Source of the DNA: Novosphingobium sp.
Lineage (GTDB): Bacteria; Pseudomonadota; Alphaproteobacteria; Sphingomonadales; Sphingomonadaceae
Direction of reading: 5' to 3'
Assembly: GCF_027486195.1 (NCBI RefSeq)
Contig: NZ_JAIXPP010000073.1
Span: 62,001-126,000 of the forward strand
DNA length: 64,000 nucleotides
The translations under genes were made by a program, and so were the position numbers. The notes under the pieces are model-generated. The model ran no database searches, was not told the DNA's origin, and saw nothing but the letters and a program-made list of their open reading frames with translations. This document shows, in pieces, positions 8,326-18,017 of this stretch; position 1 is the stretch's first letter, and each line of letters starts with the position of its first letter.

Positions 8326-11300
8326 TCACACTGTCATCGACATCCCGCGATAGATGCGCGCACGATAGCGTGAATCCTCGGCATCGGGGAGGGGGGTGCC
8401 GACAAGCAGCACGGCGCGGGCAAACCGGCGGACCTCTTCGATATGCTCGTCAAGGTCGCGCGGTTCTTCCGAGCGAACGCGGCGGGTGAGGTTGATCTGG
8501 TTGACCGGCGCGCCGTGGACCAGACGCTCGTTCTCCACCGCAAGCGTGGCGGTGAACGAGTGCAGCGTCGTCTTGATGAAGTTTGCGAGCGCGAAGGCCG
8601 GGCTCTTGTCACCCATCGGCACGTCGGGCGAGACGAGGACGAGCTGGCAATCATCATAGAGCGAGGCCTTGCGGGCGACGCGGAAATGATTGGTCAGATT
8701 GTCGCCCACCAGCCCTCGGAATTCCTCCGGCGTGAGCAGCGCATCGGTCGCGAACAGCCGGTTCGGCAGCGGCTGCATGGGGGTCGAGACGATCGTGGTG
8801 GGATGGCCCCACTGGCGGAGGGCCTCGTCCATCGCAGCCTCGATGCCGCCGTCCAGCCCGACGTATTCAAGCGGCGGGTTCTCGATATCGTCGAGCTGGT
8901 CCTTGAGCGCAATGAACGCGCCTTCGGTGCCAGTCATCATCACCACGCGCGCGACATGGCAATCGGCGATGAACTGGCGCGCCGTCTCGGCGAGGTAGTC
9001 GGTGAGGTGCTCACCGATCATCCACACGGTGCGGCCGCGCATCTGATCGAGCCGTTCCTGCTTCGGGCTGCCGAACAGCTCGCGTTCGGTGGTCGAACGC
9101 TCGACGCTGAGGCCGCCCGAAGGCATGAACGTTTCGCCCGAGACGGCGCGGTCGGCGAGGAAGAACACCGTCGCCTGCGCCACGTCGGTCTCGGTCGGCA
9201 TCTTGCCGAGGAAGAGCTGCGAGAGCACGCCGGTGCCGACCTTCTTGGCCTCGACCGCGATCTTGTCGCCGGGGAGGAAGGGCTCGTCTTCCGGCGGCGT
9301 CTTGAGCAGCCAATCGCGGTTTGCCTCAGGCGTATCGGGCCGCTCGCCCCATTCCGGTGAATCGAGGAAGTAGCCGGCCCCGCGCAGGCGCGAGACGAGC
9401 TTGGCGGCGATATCCGGCGTCATCAGATACCGGTCCCAGGTGCACACACCGTCGCCCTCGCGCGCGCAGGCCAGCGCCAGCTCGCGGATTTCGCGCGGAT
9501 TGTTGGTATCGTGCGACATGCGCACGGTATCGTTGCGCGCGAGGCGGCTGAGCAGCGCCTCGACCCGCACCCCGCGCCGGAGCGACTTGACCGCAGCCGC
9601 ATGGATCGCGTTGAGGCGCTTGTTGGCGAGGATCAGCTTGCCGCGCCGCTCGAACAGGCCCGGCTTGCCGCCGGTGCCCGCCAGACGGTCGCCGTCGACA
9701 GGGCCGGGCGCAATCGCGTTGAACTGCACTTCGGGCCCGAGGTAGCGCGCCATCGATTCCACCATCGCGCGCTGGCCGGACTTGGAGGCGGCATAGTCTG
9801 CGCGGTTGGGATAGGCGACCGCGAGGTACTTCTCGCCGCCGAAGTAGGACGAGACGTTGAGCACGTAGCCCGACCCCTGCGCCTTCATGATCGGCACGAC
9901 GTGGTGCATCAGCGTGAAGTTCGAGATGAGGTTGGCGTCGAGCGTGTAGTTCCACGCGTCGAGGCTCATGTCGACGACCATCTCTTCCGCGCCCGCAACG
10001 CCGGCGTTGTTGATCAGATAGTCGATCCGCCCGAAGGCCTTGATCGTGGCGTCGACGGCTGCCTTGAGGCTGTCGAGATTGCTGACGTCCATCCCCGCCA
10101 TGGTCTGCACGCGGCGCTCGACGCCTGCGAAGCCGATATCCTCCAGCTCGCTGACGATGCGCGCGCGGGCGACTGCAAGCTCGCTCTCGCGGCGCGCCAC
10201 CATCATGACCTTGCCGCCTGCGAGCGCGAGGAGCCGTGCGACCTGGCCGCCGATGCCCGCCGAACCGCCGGTGATCAGCGCCACCTTGCCGAGGTGCAGG
10301 CCGGTGATGTTCTCGCTGAAGCCCGCCATCGCCTTGCGCGCGCCCGTTGCCTCACCGATGCTGCGCGGCACGTAGAGCGTGACTTCGGCGATCTTGCTTT
10401 CCTTGATCAGCACGCGCGCGGCGTGCCCGGCGGCAAAGCGCGTGTTCTCGCTTTCCGCATTGGAGAAGCGCACGATCTGGTTGCCCCATTCGCCTTGACG
10501 GCGGCGGCCATGGGCGACGTCGATCTCGCTCTCATCGCGCCAGATGCGGATCAGCTGCTCGATCGCGGCGCGCAGCACGTTGCCGTAGACGTTGTCCTTG
10601 CCGTCACTGGCGTTCGACATGAAGATGAAGCGCGGCGGCTGCAGCAGCGAGCCATGGCGCTTCCAATAGCGGCTGAGCGTGCGGGCGAGCGCCATCGCGC
10701 CGACGAGTTCGACATCCATGAAGGTGTCGATCATGTCGTCCTCGGCATCGACCAGACGGCCGCCGAATTCACCCGGGCCGAACACCGGCATGAAGATTGC
10801 GCCGGTGATTGGCGTGTTGTTCTCGGTGTAGGCGGCAAGCGCGGCCTCGATCGTGGCGGGCTCGGTACGGTTGAAGCGCACGATGGTGAGCGCGTCCCCT
10901 ATGCCTTCCGCCTTGGCGCGGGCCTGCGCAATGGCGACGTCGGCCTGGCGCGGCACGCCGAGCAGCACATTGGTGCCGCAATTGATCTGGATCCTGGCGA
11001 TCTCGAGCGCCTCTTCCCAGCCTTCACCGGCGGCGATGAGGATCGCAAGGCCTGCGCCGTCCATCGAGCGCATGGTGGGGCGCGCGAGGTAGGTCGAGCG
11101 CTCTTCCTTGCGCACGGTCATGCCGTGGGTCACTTCGAAATCGTGCCCGTTGTAGGCGGAGGATTCGTCGCTGCCGAGGAACACGCAGGTCGAGGCGATG
11201 TCGTCCGGCACCGGGAAGGTCTTGGCCTTGGGCGCGCCGCCGGTGCTGCGCTCCAGCGACATCATGTCGAAGAAAGTGTTCGCCGTGGTGCCCTGTTCGT

Positions 11301-12024
11301 CGCCGCGCATGGTGTCCATCGCGGCGAAGACGGTGCGGATCCGCTCGCTTTCGATGGGGCCGGGGAACACGAGATTGACGCGGATGCCGCGTGGGCCAAG
11401 TTCAAGCGAAAGCTCGCGCGACCACGCATTCATCGCCGCCTTGGGGACGACATAGGCCGCGCGCGCATAGTAGGGCGTGCGCGAGAAGATCGTCGAGACG
11501 TTGATGATCGAGCCGCCCTCGGGCATCGCCGCAGCAACCGTGCGGGCAAGGTTCCACGCGACACCGAAGATGTTGCGCATCGCGGCGGGGACGGTTTCTG
11601 TATCGGTCGAGCCGCGCTTCTGGAGGGCGGCAAGCTCCTCCTCGTCAAACGGAAGCTGCTCGATCGGCTGCTTGGGGCCAGCCGAACCTGCATTGTTGAC
11701 GAGGATGTCGATGCGGCCGAACCGCTTGACGACATCGGCCAAGCCATCACGCACGGACTGCGGATTGCCGCCATCGAGAATGACCGTGGCAAGGCGTGTG
11801 GCATCGACGCCGCTGGCCGCACGCATCGCTTCAGCGGCAGCTTCGAGGCGCGCCGCAGTGCGGCCAGTCATGACGACGGTGGCGCCCTCGGCGAGGTAGT
11901 GGCGCACGATATAGCCGCCGAGATTGCCGGCAGCGCCGGTCACAAGTGCGATCTTGCCTGCCAGCCTGCCAGAGGCGAATTGCGCTGCGAGCGGCGCGGT
12001 GGCGATAGTCTTTGCCTTGGCCAT
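8326..12024 (-). CDS. mcr: Bifunctional malonyl-CoA reductase (NADPH), two fused SDR halves
   Basis: A 1232-residue protein that follows the Chloroflexus aurantiacus malonyl-CoA reductase (about 1220 residues) along its length. It reduces malonyl-CoA via malonate semialdehyde to 3-hydroxypropionate. The N-terminal half carries the Rossmann motif TGAAGNLGG near residue 30 and the catalytic YVVPK near residue 190; in the known enzyme this half reduces the semialdehyde. The second half begins near residue 578 with GLHLGKVALITGGSAGIGG and has YAASK near residue 746; this half takes malonyl-CoA. Other shared segments are INVSTIFSR, FPGPIESERIRTVF, NVSSYFGGEK and the C-terminal FALANFIKTTLH. AGGAGAG precedes ATG 12024. 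It lies between pcs and accA. No break or frameshift is seen. Confidence 0.94.
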   Translation of the reverse strand: MAKAKTIATAPLAAQFASGRLAGKIALVTGAAGNLGGYIVRHYLAEGATVVMTGRTAARLEAAAEAMRAASGVDATRLATVILDGGNPQSVRDGLADVVKRFGRIDILVNNAGSAGPKQPIEQLPFDEEELAALQKRGSTDTETVPAAMRNIFGVAWNLARTVAAAMPEGGSIINVSTIFSRTPYYARAAYVVPKAAMNAWSRELSLELGPRGIRVNLVFPGPIESERIRTVFAAMDTMRGDEQGTTANTFFDMMSLERSTGGAPKAKTFPVPDDIASTCVFLGSDESSAYNGHDFEVTHGMTVRKEERSTYLARPTMRSMDGAGLAILIAAGEGWEEALEIARIQINCGTNVLLGVPRQADVAIAQARAKAEGIGDALTIVRFNRTEPATIEAALAAYTENNTPITGAIFMPVFGPGEFGGRLVDAEDDMIDTFMDVELVGAMALARTLSRYWKRHGSLLQPPRFIFMSNASDGKDNVYGNVLRAAIEQLIRIWRDESEIDVAHGRRRQGEWGNQIVRFSNAESENTRFAAGHAARVLIKESKIAEVTLYVPRSIGEATGARKAMAGFSENITGLHLGKVALITGGSAGIGGQVARLLALAGGKVMMVARRESELAVARARIVSELEDIGFAGVERRVQTMAGMDVSNLDSLKAAVDATIKAFGRIDYLINNAGVAGAEEMVVDMSLDAWNYTLDANLISNFTLMHHVVPIMKAQGSGYVLNVSSYFGGEKYLAVAYPNRADYAASKSGQRAMVESMARYLGPEVQFNAIAPGPVDGDRLAGTGGKPGLFERRGKLILANKRLNAIHAAAVKSLRRGVRVEALLSRLARNDTVRMSHDTNNPREIRELALACAREGDGVCTWDRYLMTPDIAAKLVSRLRGAGYFLDSPEWGERPDTPEANRDWLLKTPPEDEPFLPGDKIAVEAKKVGTGVLSQLFLGKMPTETDVAQATVFFLADRAVSGETFMPSGGLSVERSTTERELFGSPKQERLDQMRGRTVWMIGEHLTDYLAETARQFIADCHVARVVMMTGTEGAFIALKDQLDDIENPPLEYVGLDGGIEAAMDEALRQWGHPTTIVSTPMQPLPNRLFATDALLTPEEFRGLVGDNLTNHFRVARKASLYDDCQLVLVSPDVPMGDKSPAFALANFIKTTLHSFTATLAVENERLVHGAPVNQINLTRRVRSEEPRDLDEHIEEVRRFARAVLLVGTPLPDAEDSRYRARIYRGMSMTV

Positions 12025-12108
12025 GTCACTCTCCTGAAGAATGCGCGCGAAGTGCTGCGCCGGTTTGAGGTGGTACTAGGCCTGGGGAGGGCAGCTGGAA
12101 GGTGTGCG

Positions 12109-12122
12109 CCGCGCTAGCGCGG
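12109..12122. promoter_or_regulatory. GC-rich perfect palindrome between pcs and mcr
   Basis: CCGCGCTAGCGCGG is a perfect 14-bp palindrome in the 120-bp gap between the pcs stop and the mcr start, the only sizeable gap inside this operon. It could form a hairpin that tunes mRNA stability or translation of mcr, or bind a regulator. There is no T-run, so it is not an obvious terminator. Confidence 0.4.
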
Positions 12123-12144
12123 TGCGATCGTTCGTTGTCTTCGG

Positions 12145-15100
12145 CTATGCATTGCCGCCTTCCGCTTCCCGGACGGCCCAGGCTTCGAGCAGCGCGTCGC
12201 GGCTGCGCAGGCCCATGGCGGGGAGGGCGTGGTTGACGACATAGGTCGCACCAGAGTGGCGGTTGTCCCACATCGACTGGTGGGCTTCGGGCAGGCCGTC
12301 CCACCCGACAACCTCGGGCTCGGTGACTTCGAGCAGCCCTGCCGCGATCATGTCGTTCATGCGCGCAACCTCGAAGGCATTGCAGAGGTGCGTGCCGAGG
12401 ATCGACGCGGTGGGCATGAGGATCTTGCGCTGGCGGGTCCAGACCTGCGGCGCATAGAACGTGAAGCGGCTGCCGGTGAGGTCTTCAGCGAAGACGACCC
12501 GTCCGGTGAAGGGCTTCACCAGCGAGGTCGAGACGCCGAGCGTGTCCTGTCCGGTGCGTTCGAAAACCAGATCGGGCGCGCCGCGCGGGTTATCGGGCGA
12601 GCGCAGGATCTTGCCGATGGCCGAGCCGAACGGCTTCATCACGCGGTCCTGATAATCGCGCACCGCCGCCTTGAAGACCTCGATATCGACCTTGGCATCG
12701 GGCAGGCGCGGCATCGTGTCGGGCCAAAGGAAATTGTCCCCCTCGCGCCGACGGATGCTTTCCAGGCTGACGATGCCTTCGATGGCATCTTCAAGGCCGA
12801 GCGAGCCGAGGAATTCGCGCTGGCCGTCGGTGGTGGTGGCGACGACGCTGCGCGCGTTGAAGCGGCGCGCGGCTTCGATGATTTCGAGGCCCATGTCATC
12901 AAGCAGCGCGTCGGAGCCGGGACCGTAGTAGATCAGCACCGCTTCGCCGCCGCGCAGAGCGGCACGGCGCAGCATCTCTTCGGGGCTCGCCTTGCCGGGC
13001 TTGCCCATGAAGCTGAAGTGATAGCCCGAGGACGCGCCGTAGAAGGCCAGCGTGCCGTTTTCCGCCAGAAGCTGGAAGCTTCGAGGGAACGCCGTCTCGC
13101 CGGCATGGCTGACGACGTAATCCGCCAGCTTGCCGCCGTTGAGCGCCTTGTATTCCTCGACCAATGATGCACCGGCGGATTCCCAGGCGCGCGCGGCCTC
13201 GGCGTCTTCTGGCACCGTGGTGTAGAGATCGGCGAAGCGCGGATCCTTGCGGTTGATCGCGCCAACTGCACCTTGCTGGCCGGTGATGAACGCGGCGCGG
13301 TCAGGGCTGGAGACGAGGCCCGTCACCTGCAGGCCGGTGCGCACGGAGGAGCGCAGGGCATCGAGCCCGGTGCCGGTGGCGGCGCCTTCGACAAAGAGCG
13401 TGCGGCCGGGTGCGATCTGCAGCGTGGTGAACAGGCAGCGCGAGATCGTGCCGAGGTTGAGCACATAGCTCCCCGCCTGCTCCAGCGTCAGGTTTGGCGG
13501 GACCTTGTGCATCTGCGGCGCCTGCACCGTCAGGAACTGCGCGTGGCTGCCCGTTTCGGTCTCGTAGCCCTGGATCGAGAAATCCGCGTACATCGGATCG
13601 TTGCCGACCGCGGGCGAGAGCAGATCGTTGGTGCCGGAATAGACGGTGACGAGATCGCCGACCTTCACGCGGCCTTCCGAGCGCGTCTCGCTGCCGAGCG
13701 CGGCGACGAGCGCAATGCCGCCCGAGCCGGTGATCTGGACGTCTTCCTCGTGGCTATCGAACGGCGAGACGGGAATGCCCGTTAGCGCCCAGATATCGTT
13801 GAAGTTGACCTCGCTGGTCAGCATGTAGAGCAGCGCTTCGTTGGGCGCAGGCTCGGGCACCTTGACGATCAGCTCGCGCTCGTGAGTCGACGGCGGGCCG
13901 AAGCGCGGGGCGCCGGTATCGGGATCGCGGGCGATGCCGAAAGCATACTGGTACGGGGGGATTGCGGTGACGCCGGGATAGAATGGCGCACCGACAGGCA
14001 GCAGATCGCCACCCGCTTCCAGCTCTGCCGCGCGGGTCTCATGCTCGGCGTCGATCCACACGCCGTCGCGCCGCACCGGGAGCGGGGGCGCCACCTTGTC
14101 CATGAACTGGCGGATGCCGGTCTTGCCGCCTTCGGGATCGATGATCGCTTCGGCGAACAGTGCTGCCTCACGGGCGAGACCAGCGGACATGCCGGAGGCA
14201 AGGCCGGTGCGCACCGCATCGAGCGCGCGGGCACCCGCTGTGCCGCGTCCTGCCCAATCGAGCTGGCGCAGGATGCGCTGCAGGAAATCGTCCTCAAGCA
14301 CGGTATCGAGATCGACAGTGGAGGGCTTCTCCCACAGCACGGTCGCTTCCTCGCGCGCGGCGAAGGCTTTGCCCAGCGGGCTTTCCGCCCCGCGCTTCAC
14401 CCATTCACGCACCATGGCGTGGGCTTCGGCAAGCGCATCGCGGTGGCCTTCGGCCAGCGCATCGACGAGACCAATCTCCTGCGCCTGCGCAGCATCGATG
14501 CTGCGCCCGCCGAGGATGAGATCGAGCGCATCGCGTACGCCGGTTGCACTGTGGCGGTCTGCCAAGAGGCGCGGCAGGCGCTGCGTGCCGCCATAGCCCG
14601 GCAGAAGGCGCAGGCGGATTTCGGGCTGGCCGAAACGCGCGGTGGTTTCGGCCACGCGGACGTGGCACGCCAGCGCGAACTCCATTCCGCCACCGAGCGC
14701 GACGCCCTGAACCGCTGCGATGCATGGCTTGCCCATCATCTCGATCTTGCGGAAGGCGAGTTGCGCGTTGTTGGGCAGGACCAGCGCTTCGTCGTGGCTG
14801 TGGATTTCCTCCAGCATCTGCCGGATATCCGCGCCCGCGACGAACGAGGATGTGCCCTCGCCGGTGAAGACGACCGCGACGACATCGTCCTTGCGGCTGA
14901 GGTGCTCGACCACGATCACCAGTTCGTCGATCGCGCGTTCGTTGAGCGCGTTGACCGGCGCGTTGGTAACGGTGACGGTGGCGACGCGCTTGCCGGGGGC
15001 TACTGCATTGTATTGGATGAGGAAGTAGCGGTAGCGTTCGAACAGCGATTGCTCTTCCGAAAGGCGCTGCTGGCGCTGCCACGCGTCAATCGCGGTCTTG

Positions 15101-17625
15101 AGCTCGGTCAGGCTTTCCGGGTTGCGCAAGGTGGTGACGTCACCCAGTTCGCCGCCTTCGACCAGCGCGCGGACCATGCGGCGCATGTATTTGCCCGAAC
15201 GCGTTTCGGGGAACTGGCTGACTTCGATGAAATCGGCCGGTACCGCGACGGCGCCCTTTTCGGTGCGGACGAGATTGAACAGGCGCTGGCGGTCTTCCTC
15301 GGTGAGCTTGCGCCCCGCCACGGGGACGACGAAGGCGAGCGGGGTCAGCCCCTTCTCGCGGTGCGGCGCGCCGACGACGAGGACGTTGCCGACCGGTGAA
15401 TTGGGATCGAGCGCCTTGTCGCGCAGCACGGCGCCTTCGATTTCCTCGGTCCCCATGCGGTGGCCCGAAACGTTGATGACGTCATCCGAGCGGCCATGGA
15501 ACGAGAACGAGCCATCATCATGCGCGATGGCGAAATCGCCCTGGGTATAGGCCCACGCACCCTGCCAGCGGCTCCAGTAGCCGGATTCCCAGCGTCCGGC
15601 ATCGCCCTTCCAGTCGCCTTGAACGGTGCCGTCCTTGACGTTGAAGTTCAGAGCATCGCCCCAGATCGTGCGGGCCAGATAGGGATAGGGGGCGGCGATG
15701 ACGATCTCGCCCTTTTCGCCCGGTTCGGCGCGTCGCCAGGCGACACCTTCACTGCCGGAGCGGGTAAACGGGCTCTTGCCGGGCGTGGCGGCTTCGTCTT
15801 CCACCCAGACTTCGCCAACGATCCACGGCAGCGGGAAGGCGTGGGCATCGGCCTTGAGCGGGAAATCGGCGTTGCCGTAGAAATGCGTCCAGGCAATGCC
15901 GCCGTGCTCGGTCGCCCAGTAGCTGTTGATGTACTGCCGGGTCACGTTCTCCATGCCGAAGGCCTGCACGGAGGGACTGGTTGGCTCGGCGCAGAAGGTC
16001 GCGACACGAAGCGCGCTCATGTCATAGCGCTGCACATCCGCGAGGTTCGACGGATCGGACATGATCGACTTGAGGAAGGTGACGCCCGCCTTGAAGATCG
16101 TGATCTTGTGGCGCTCGATCATCGAGGCGAAGCGGCCCGCATGCGGGAACACGGGCGAACCTTCGGAAACGACCGTGGTGACGCGCGACAGAAGCGAGGC
16201 GGAGATCTGGTAGCTCTGTCCGGTGATCCAGCCCGGATCGGCGACCACGAACATCGTGTCACCCGGGCGCGCATCGAAGGCGACCCGCATCGATTCCGCG
16301 ATGCCGGCGGTGTAGCCGCCGTGAACGTGGACGATGCCCTTGGGCTTTCCGGTGGAGCCCGAGGTGTAGATGAAGAACAGCGGATATTCGGAATCGACCG
16401 GAAGCGGCTTCGAGCTGGCCCAGATCGCCCGGACAAACTCTCCGTCAGGCAGCGCCATCAGCGCATCTTCGCTTGCGACATTGGCCTTTTCGAGGATGGT
16501 TTCGAGCGCTGCGTCGGTGAGTTCGTGGCTCCACCGATCGCGCTCGGTGCGCCAGACGATATCGGGCTGCGCGGTGTGGCGCACCACGATCACGGTATCG
16601 ACGCGCGGCGGCAGGGTGACGAGGCTGGAGGCGATGGCAAGGCGCACGCGCGCGGCATCGCTGGCGCCGATGCGGCCGGATTCGCCGAGCTTGATGAGCG
16701 CACGGCCAACGCCGCGCATGACATCGGAGCGCTCGACGGTGACTTCGCCCGCCAGCGTTTCCGCAACGGTATCGGTGATGACGGCAGCGTCCGCCGCATC
16801 AAGGCCGAGGTCGGTGGCGGCGAGAACGGCAAGCGCGGTGCTCACCGGCACATAGTTGTCGAGCGCCGGGTCGGTATAGGCCGTCTTGAAGGCGGCAACC
16901 TGCGCGTTGCGGTAGCTGCCGTCAGACGTCACGATGACGCGCGCACCGGCGTCGGCAATGCGGTCCGACAGGGTCTTGTCGCTGAAGCCGCCGAAAACGG
17001 CTGTGTAGACGATGCCCAGCCGCTTGGCCGCCTCGGTCCAGAAGATCTGCGGCACGATGCTCGGCATGTTGAGCGCGATGCGATCGCCCGCCTTGAGGCC
17101 GAGGCCCTCCAAGGCGATGGCGCACTTGGCAACTTCAAGCAGCAGGCGCTTGCGGCTGACAGTGAAGGTATCGACCGGCGCGCCGCGCCCGCCGTCCGCC
17201 GCCATGTCCCAGCGGTCGCCCTCGAAGATCAGCGCGGCTTCGGCGCCGTGTCCCGAAAGGACATGGCGGTCGATCTCGTTGAACGCAGCATTGGTGCGCG
17301 CGCCGGTAAACCAGCGCCAGTGGGGCGGGGTGCTGTCGTCAAACGCCCTGGTCCAGGGCGCGAAGGTTGCCGGGAGTTCGGGGGTAACGGGCGCGCCGGT
17401 GGCGGCATCCCATCCGGCCCAGGTGCCCGCATCGTCCTTGGTGAGCCACGCGCCGTCAGGCCCGCAATTGGCAACGAACCAGTGGATGCGCCGCGCGGCG
17501 ATATCGCCGTGGAATGCGCCGGGATCGGCGAGCGCAGCAGCGCGCATGGCTTCCCAATCCGCGCGAGTACGCACCGGATTGATTTCGGCCTGCGGGGCCT
17601 TCTCGATAACTTGGCCCTCGGTCAT
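12145..17625 (-). CDS. pcs: Trifunctional propionyl-CoA synthase (3-hydroxypropionate to propionyl-CoA)
   Basis: A 1826-residue fusion, the same size and order as propionyl-CoA synthase of Chloroflexus (about 1820) and of Erythrobacter sp. NAP1. Module 1 (about 1-870) is an acyl-CoA synthetase with the AMP-binding loop YTSGSTGKPKG near residue 420 and the adenylation lysine in TRSGKYMRR near 808. Module 2 (about 880-1130) is an enoyl-CoA hydratase with oxyanion segment AGADI and both catalytic Glu (ALGGGMEFA near 980, FGQPEI near 1000). Module 3 (about 1270-1826) is an MDR-type enoyl-CoA reductase with GAATGTG near 1417, related to crotonyl-CoA carboxylase/reductase. It converts 3-hydroxypropionate + CoA + ATP + NADPH to propionyl-CoA without releasing acrylyl-CoA. 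ATG 17625 has a GGGAGAGG site. First gene of pcs-mcr-accA-cupin. Confidence 0.95.
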   Translation of the reverse strand: MTEGQVIEKAPQAEINPVRTRADWEAMRAAALADPGAFHGDIAARRIHWFVANCGPDGAWLTKDDAGTWAGWDAATGAPVTPELPATFAPWTRAFDDSTPPHWRWFTGARTNAAFNEIDRHVLSGHGAEAALIFEGDRWDMAADGGRGAPVDTFTVSRKRLLLEVAKCAIALEGLGLKAGDRIALNMPSIVPQIFWTEAAKRLGIVYTAVFGGFSDKTLSDRIADAGARVIVTSDGSYRNAQVAAFKTAYTDPALDNYVPVSTALAVLAATDLGLDAADAAVITDTVAETLAGEVTVERSDVMRGVGRALIKLGESGRIGASDAARVRLAIASSLVTLPPRVDTVIVVRHTAQPDIVWRTERDRWSHELTDAALETILEKANVASEDALMALPDGEFVRAIWASSKPLPVDSEYPLFFIYTSGSTGKPKGIVHVHGGYTAGIAESMRVAFDARPGDTMFVVADPGWITGQSYQISASLLSRVTTVVSEGSPVFPHAGRFASMIERHKITIFKAGVTFLKSIMSDPSNLADVQRYDMSALRVATFCAEPTSPSVQAFGMENVTRQYINSYWATEHGGIAWTHFYGNADFPLKADAHAFPLPWIVGEVWVEDEAATPGKSPFTRSGSEGVAWRRAEPGEKGEIVIAAPYPYLARTIWGDALNFNVKDGTVQGDWKGDAGRWESGYWSRWQGAWAYTQGDFAIAHDDGSFSFHGRSDDVINVSGHRMGTEEIEGAVLRDKALDPNSPVGNVLVVGAPHREKGLTPLAFVVPVAGRKLTEEDRQRLFNLVRTEKGAVAVPADFIEVSQFPETRSGKYMRRMVRALVEGGELGDVTTLRNPESLTELKTAIDAWQRQQRLSEEQSLFERYRYFLIQYNAVAPGKRVATVTVTNAPVNALNERAIDELVIVVEHLSRKDDVVAVVFTGEGTSSFVAGADIRQMLEEIHSHDEALVLPNNAQLAFRKIEMMGKPCIAAVQGVALGGGMEFALACHVRVAETTARFGQPEIRLRLLPGYGGTQRLPRLLADRHSATGVRDALDLILGGRSIDAAQAQEIGLVDALAEGHRDALAEAHAMVREWVKRGAESPLGKAFAAREEATVLWEKPSTVDLDTVLEDDFLQRILRQLDWAGRGTAGARALDAVRTGLASGMSAGLAREAALFAEAIIDPEGGKTGIRQFMDKVAPPLPVRRDGVWIDAEHETRAAELEAGGDLLPVGAPFYPGVTAIPPYQYAFGIARDPDTGAPRFGPPSTHERELIVKVPEPAPNEALLYMLTSEVNFNDIWALTGIPVSPFDSHEEDVQITGSGGIALVAALGSETRSEGRVKVGDLVTVYSGTNDLLSPAVGNDPMYADFSIQGYETETGSHAQFLTVQAPQMHKVPPNLTLEQAGSYVLNLGTISRCLFTTLQIAPGRTLFVEGAATGTGLDALRSSVRTGLQVTGLVSSPDRAAFITGQQGAVGAINRKDPRFADLYTTVPEDAEAARAWESAGASLVEEYKALNGGKLADYVVSHAGETAFPRSFQLLAENGTLAFYGASSGYHFSFMGKPGKASPEEMLRRAALRGGEAVLIYYGPGSDALLDDMGLEIIEAARRFNARSVVATTTDGQREFLGSLGLEDAIEGIVSLESIRRREGDNFLWPDTMPRLPDAKVDIEVFKAAVRDYQDRVMKPFGSAIGKILRSPDNPRGAPDLVFERTGQDTLGVSTSLVKPFTGRVVFAEDLTGSRFTFYAPQVWTRQRKILMPTASILGTHLCNAFEVARMNDMIAAGLLEVTEPEVVGWDGLPEAHQSMWDNRHSGATYVVNHALPAMGLRSRDALLEAWAVREAEGGNA

Positions 17626-17721
17626 GACCGAATCGCCTCTCCCTTTTTGGTGTTGAAGCGACAGGGAGCCTCAACATCGCAGTCTTGGCAATATCATCAC
17701 GCGGGCGCGCACGAATGCGCA

Positions 17722-17767
17722 AGAAACAACGAAAATCTGGACTGAATGCGAAATATCGTTTGTTTCT
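17722..17767. promoter_or_regulatory. Imperfect inverted repeat, candidate operator of pcs operon
   Basis: AGAAACAACGA (17722-17732) faces TCGTTTGTTTCT (17756-17767); the arms match except for one extra base. It lies about 100-140 bp before the pcs start codon, where a regulator of the operon would be expected to bind. The binding protein is unknown. Confidence 0.4.
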
Positions 17768-17814
17768 CGCACCATGTCCGAAACAGAGGCGTTGAGCATG
17801 CTGGTTCGCTGGAA

Positions 17815-17847
17815 CAGCAATTAAATATCCAAATGGGTTAATTGCTG
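17815..17847. promoter_or_regulatory. Perfect 10-bp inverted repeat upstream of pcs
   Basis: CAGCAATTAA (17815-17824) and TTAATTGCTG (17838-17847) are exact reverse complements with a 13-bp spacer. The AT-rich arms stand out from the GC-rich surroundings. The spacing fits two half-sites on one face of DNA, so a dimeric activator or repressor site about 190-220 bp before pcs is plausible. A long-loop hairpin is the alternative. Confidence 0.45.
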
Positions 17848-17875
17848 GAGGTCGAGACAAGCCCTCCGATAAGGG

Positions 17876-17890
17876 TTATCCACAGGATAA
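17876..17890. promoter_or_regulatory. Palindrome containing a consensus DnaA box
   Basis: TTATCCACAGGATAA is a perfect inverted repeat (TTATCC, 3-bp centre, GGATAA), and its first nine bases equal the consensus DnaA box TTATCCACA. Only this one copy is evident nearby, so a replication origin is unlikely. It may be a DnaA-responsive or other regulatory site in the pcs upstream region, or chance. Confidence 0.35.
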
Positions 17891-18001
17891 GTGGCGCAAT
17901 TTTTTCCCGAATGTAACTTTCCGTTATCCCTTTCCCGACCCGCTCACTCCGACCGTCACGCACCGAAATCGTAGATTGCGGTTAGAAATGGTCCTCGGGA
18001 A

Positions 18002-18017
18002 ATGCCCCTTGGGGCAT
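18002..18017. other. Short inverted repeat after the acyl-CoA synthetase gene
   Basis: ATGCCCC and GGGGCAT flank two bases. Relative to the minus-strand amine operon it lies just past the stop at 18078 and could form a small hairpin at the transcript end. No T-run follows, so intrinsic termination is doubtful. Confidence 0.3.

Noticed and set aside
9511-12117. Long open frame antisense to mcr (868 codons), with similar ones antisense to pcs (15460-17745) and to the RND pump (52889-55072)
   Set aside because: High-GC codon bias leaves the opposite strand free of stops. The antisense proteins are Arg/Asp/His/Ala-rich without domains, while the sense frames hold complete known families.
17876-17890. 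Chromosome replication origin
   Set aside because: Only one DnaA box is seen, with no cluster of boxes and no dnaA, hemE, parAB or similar genes nearby.
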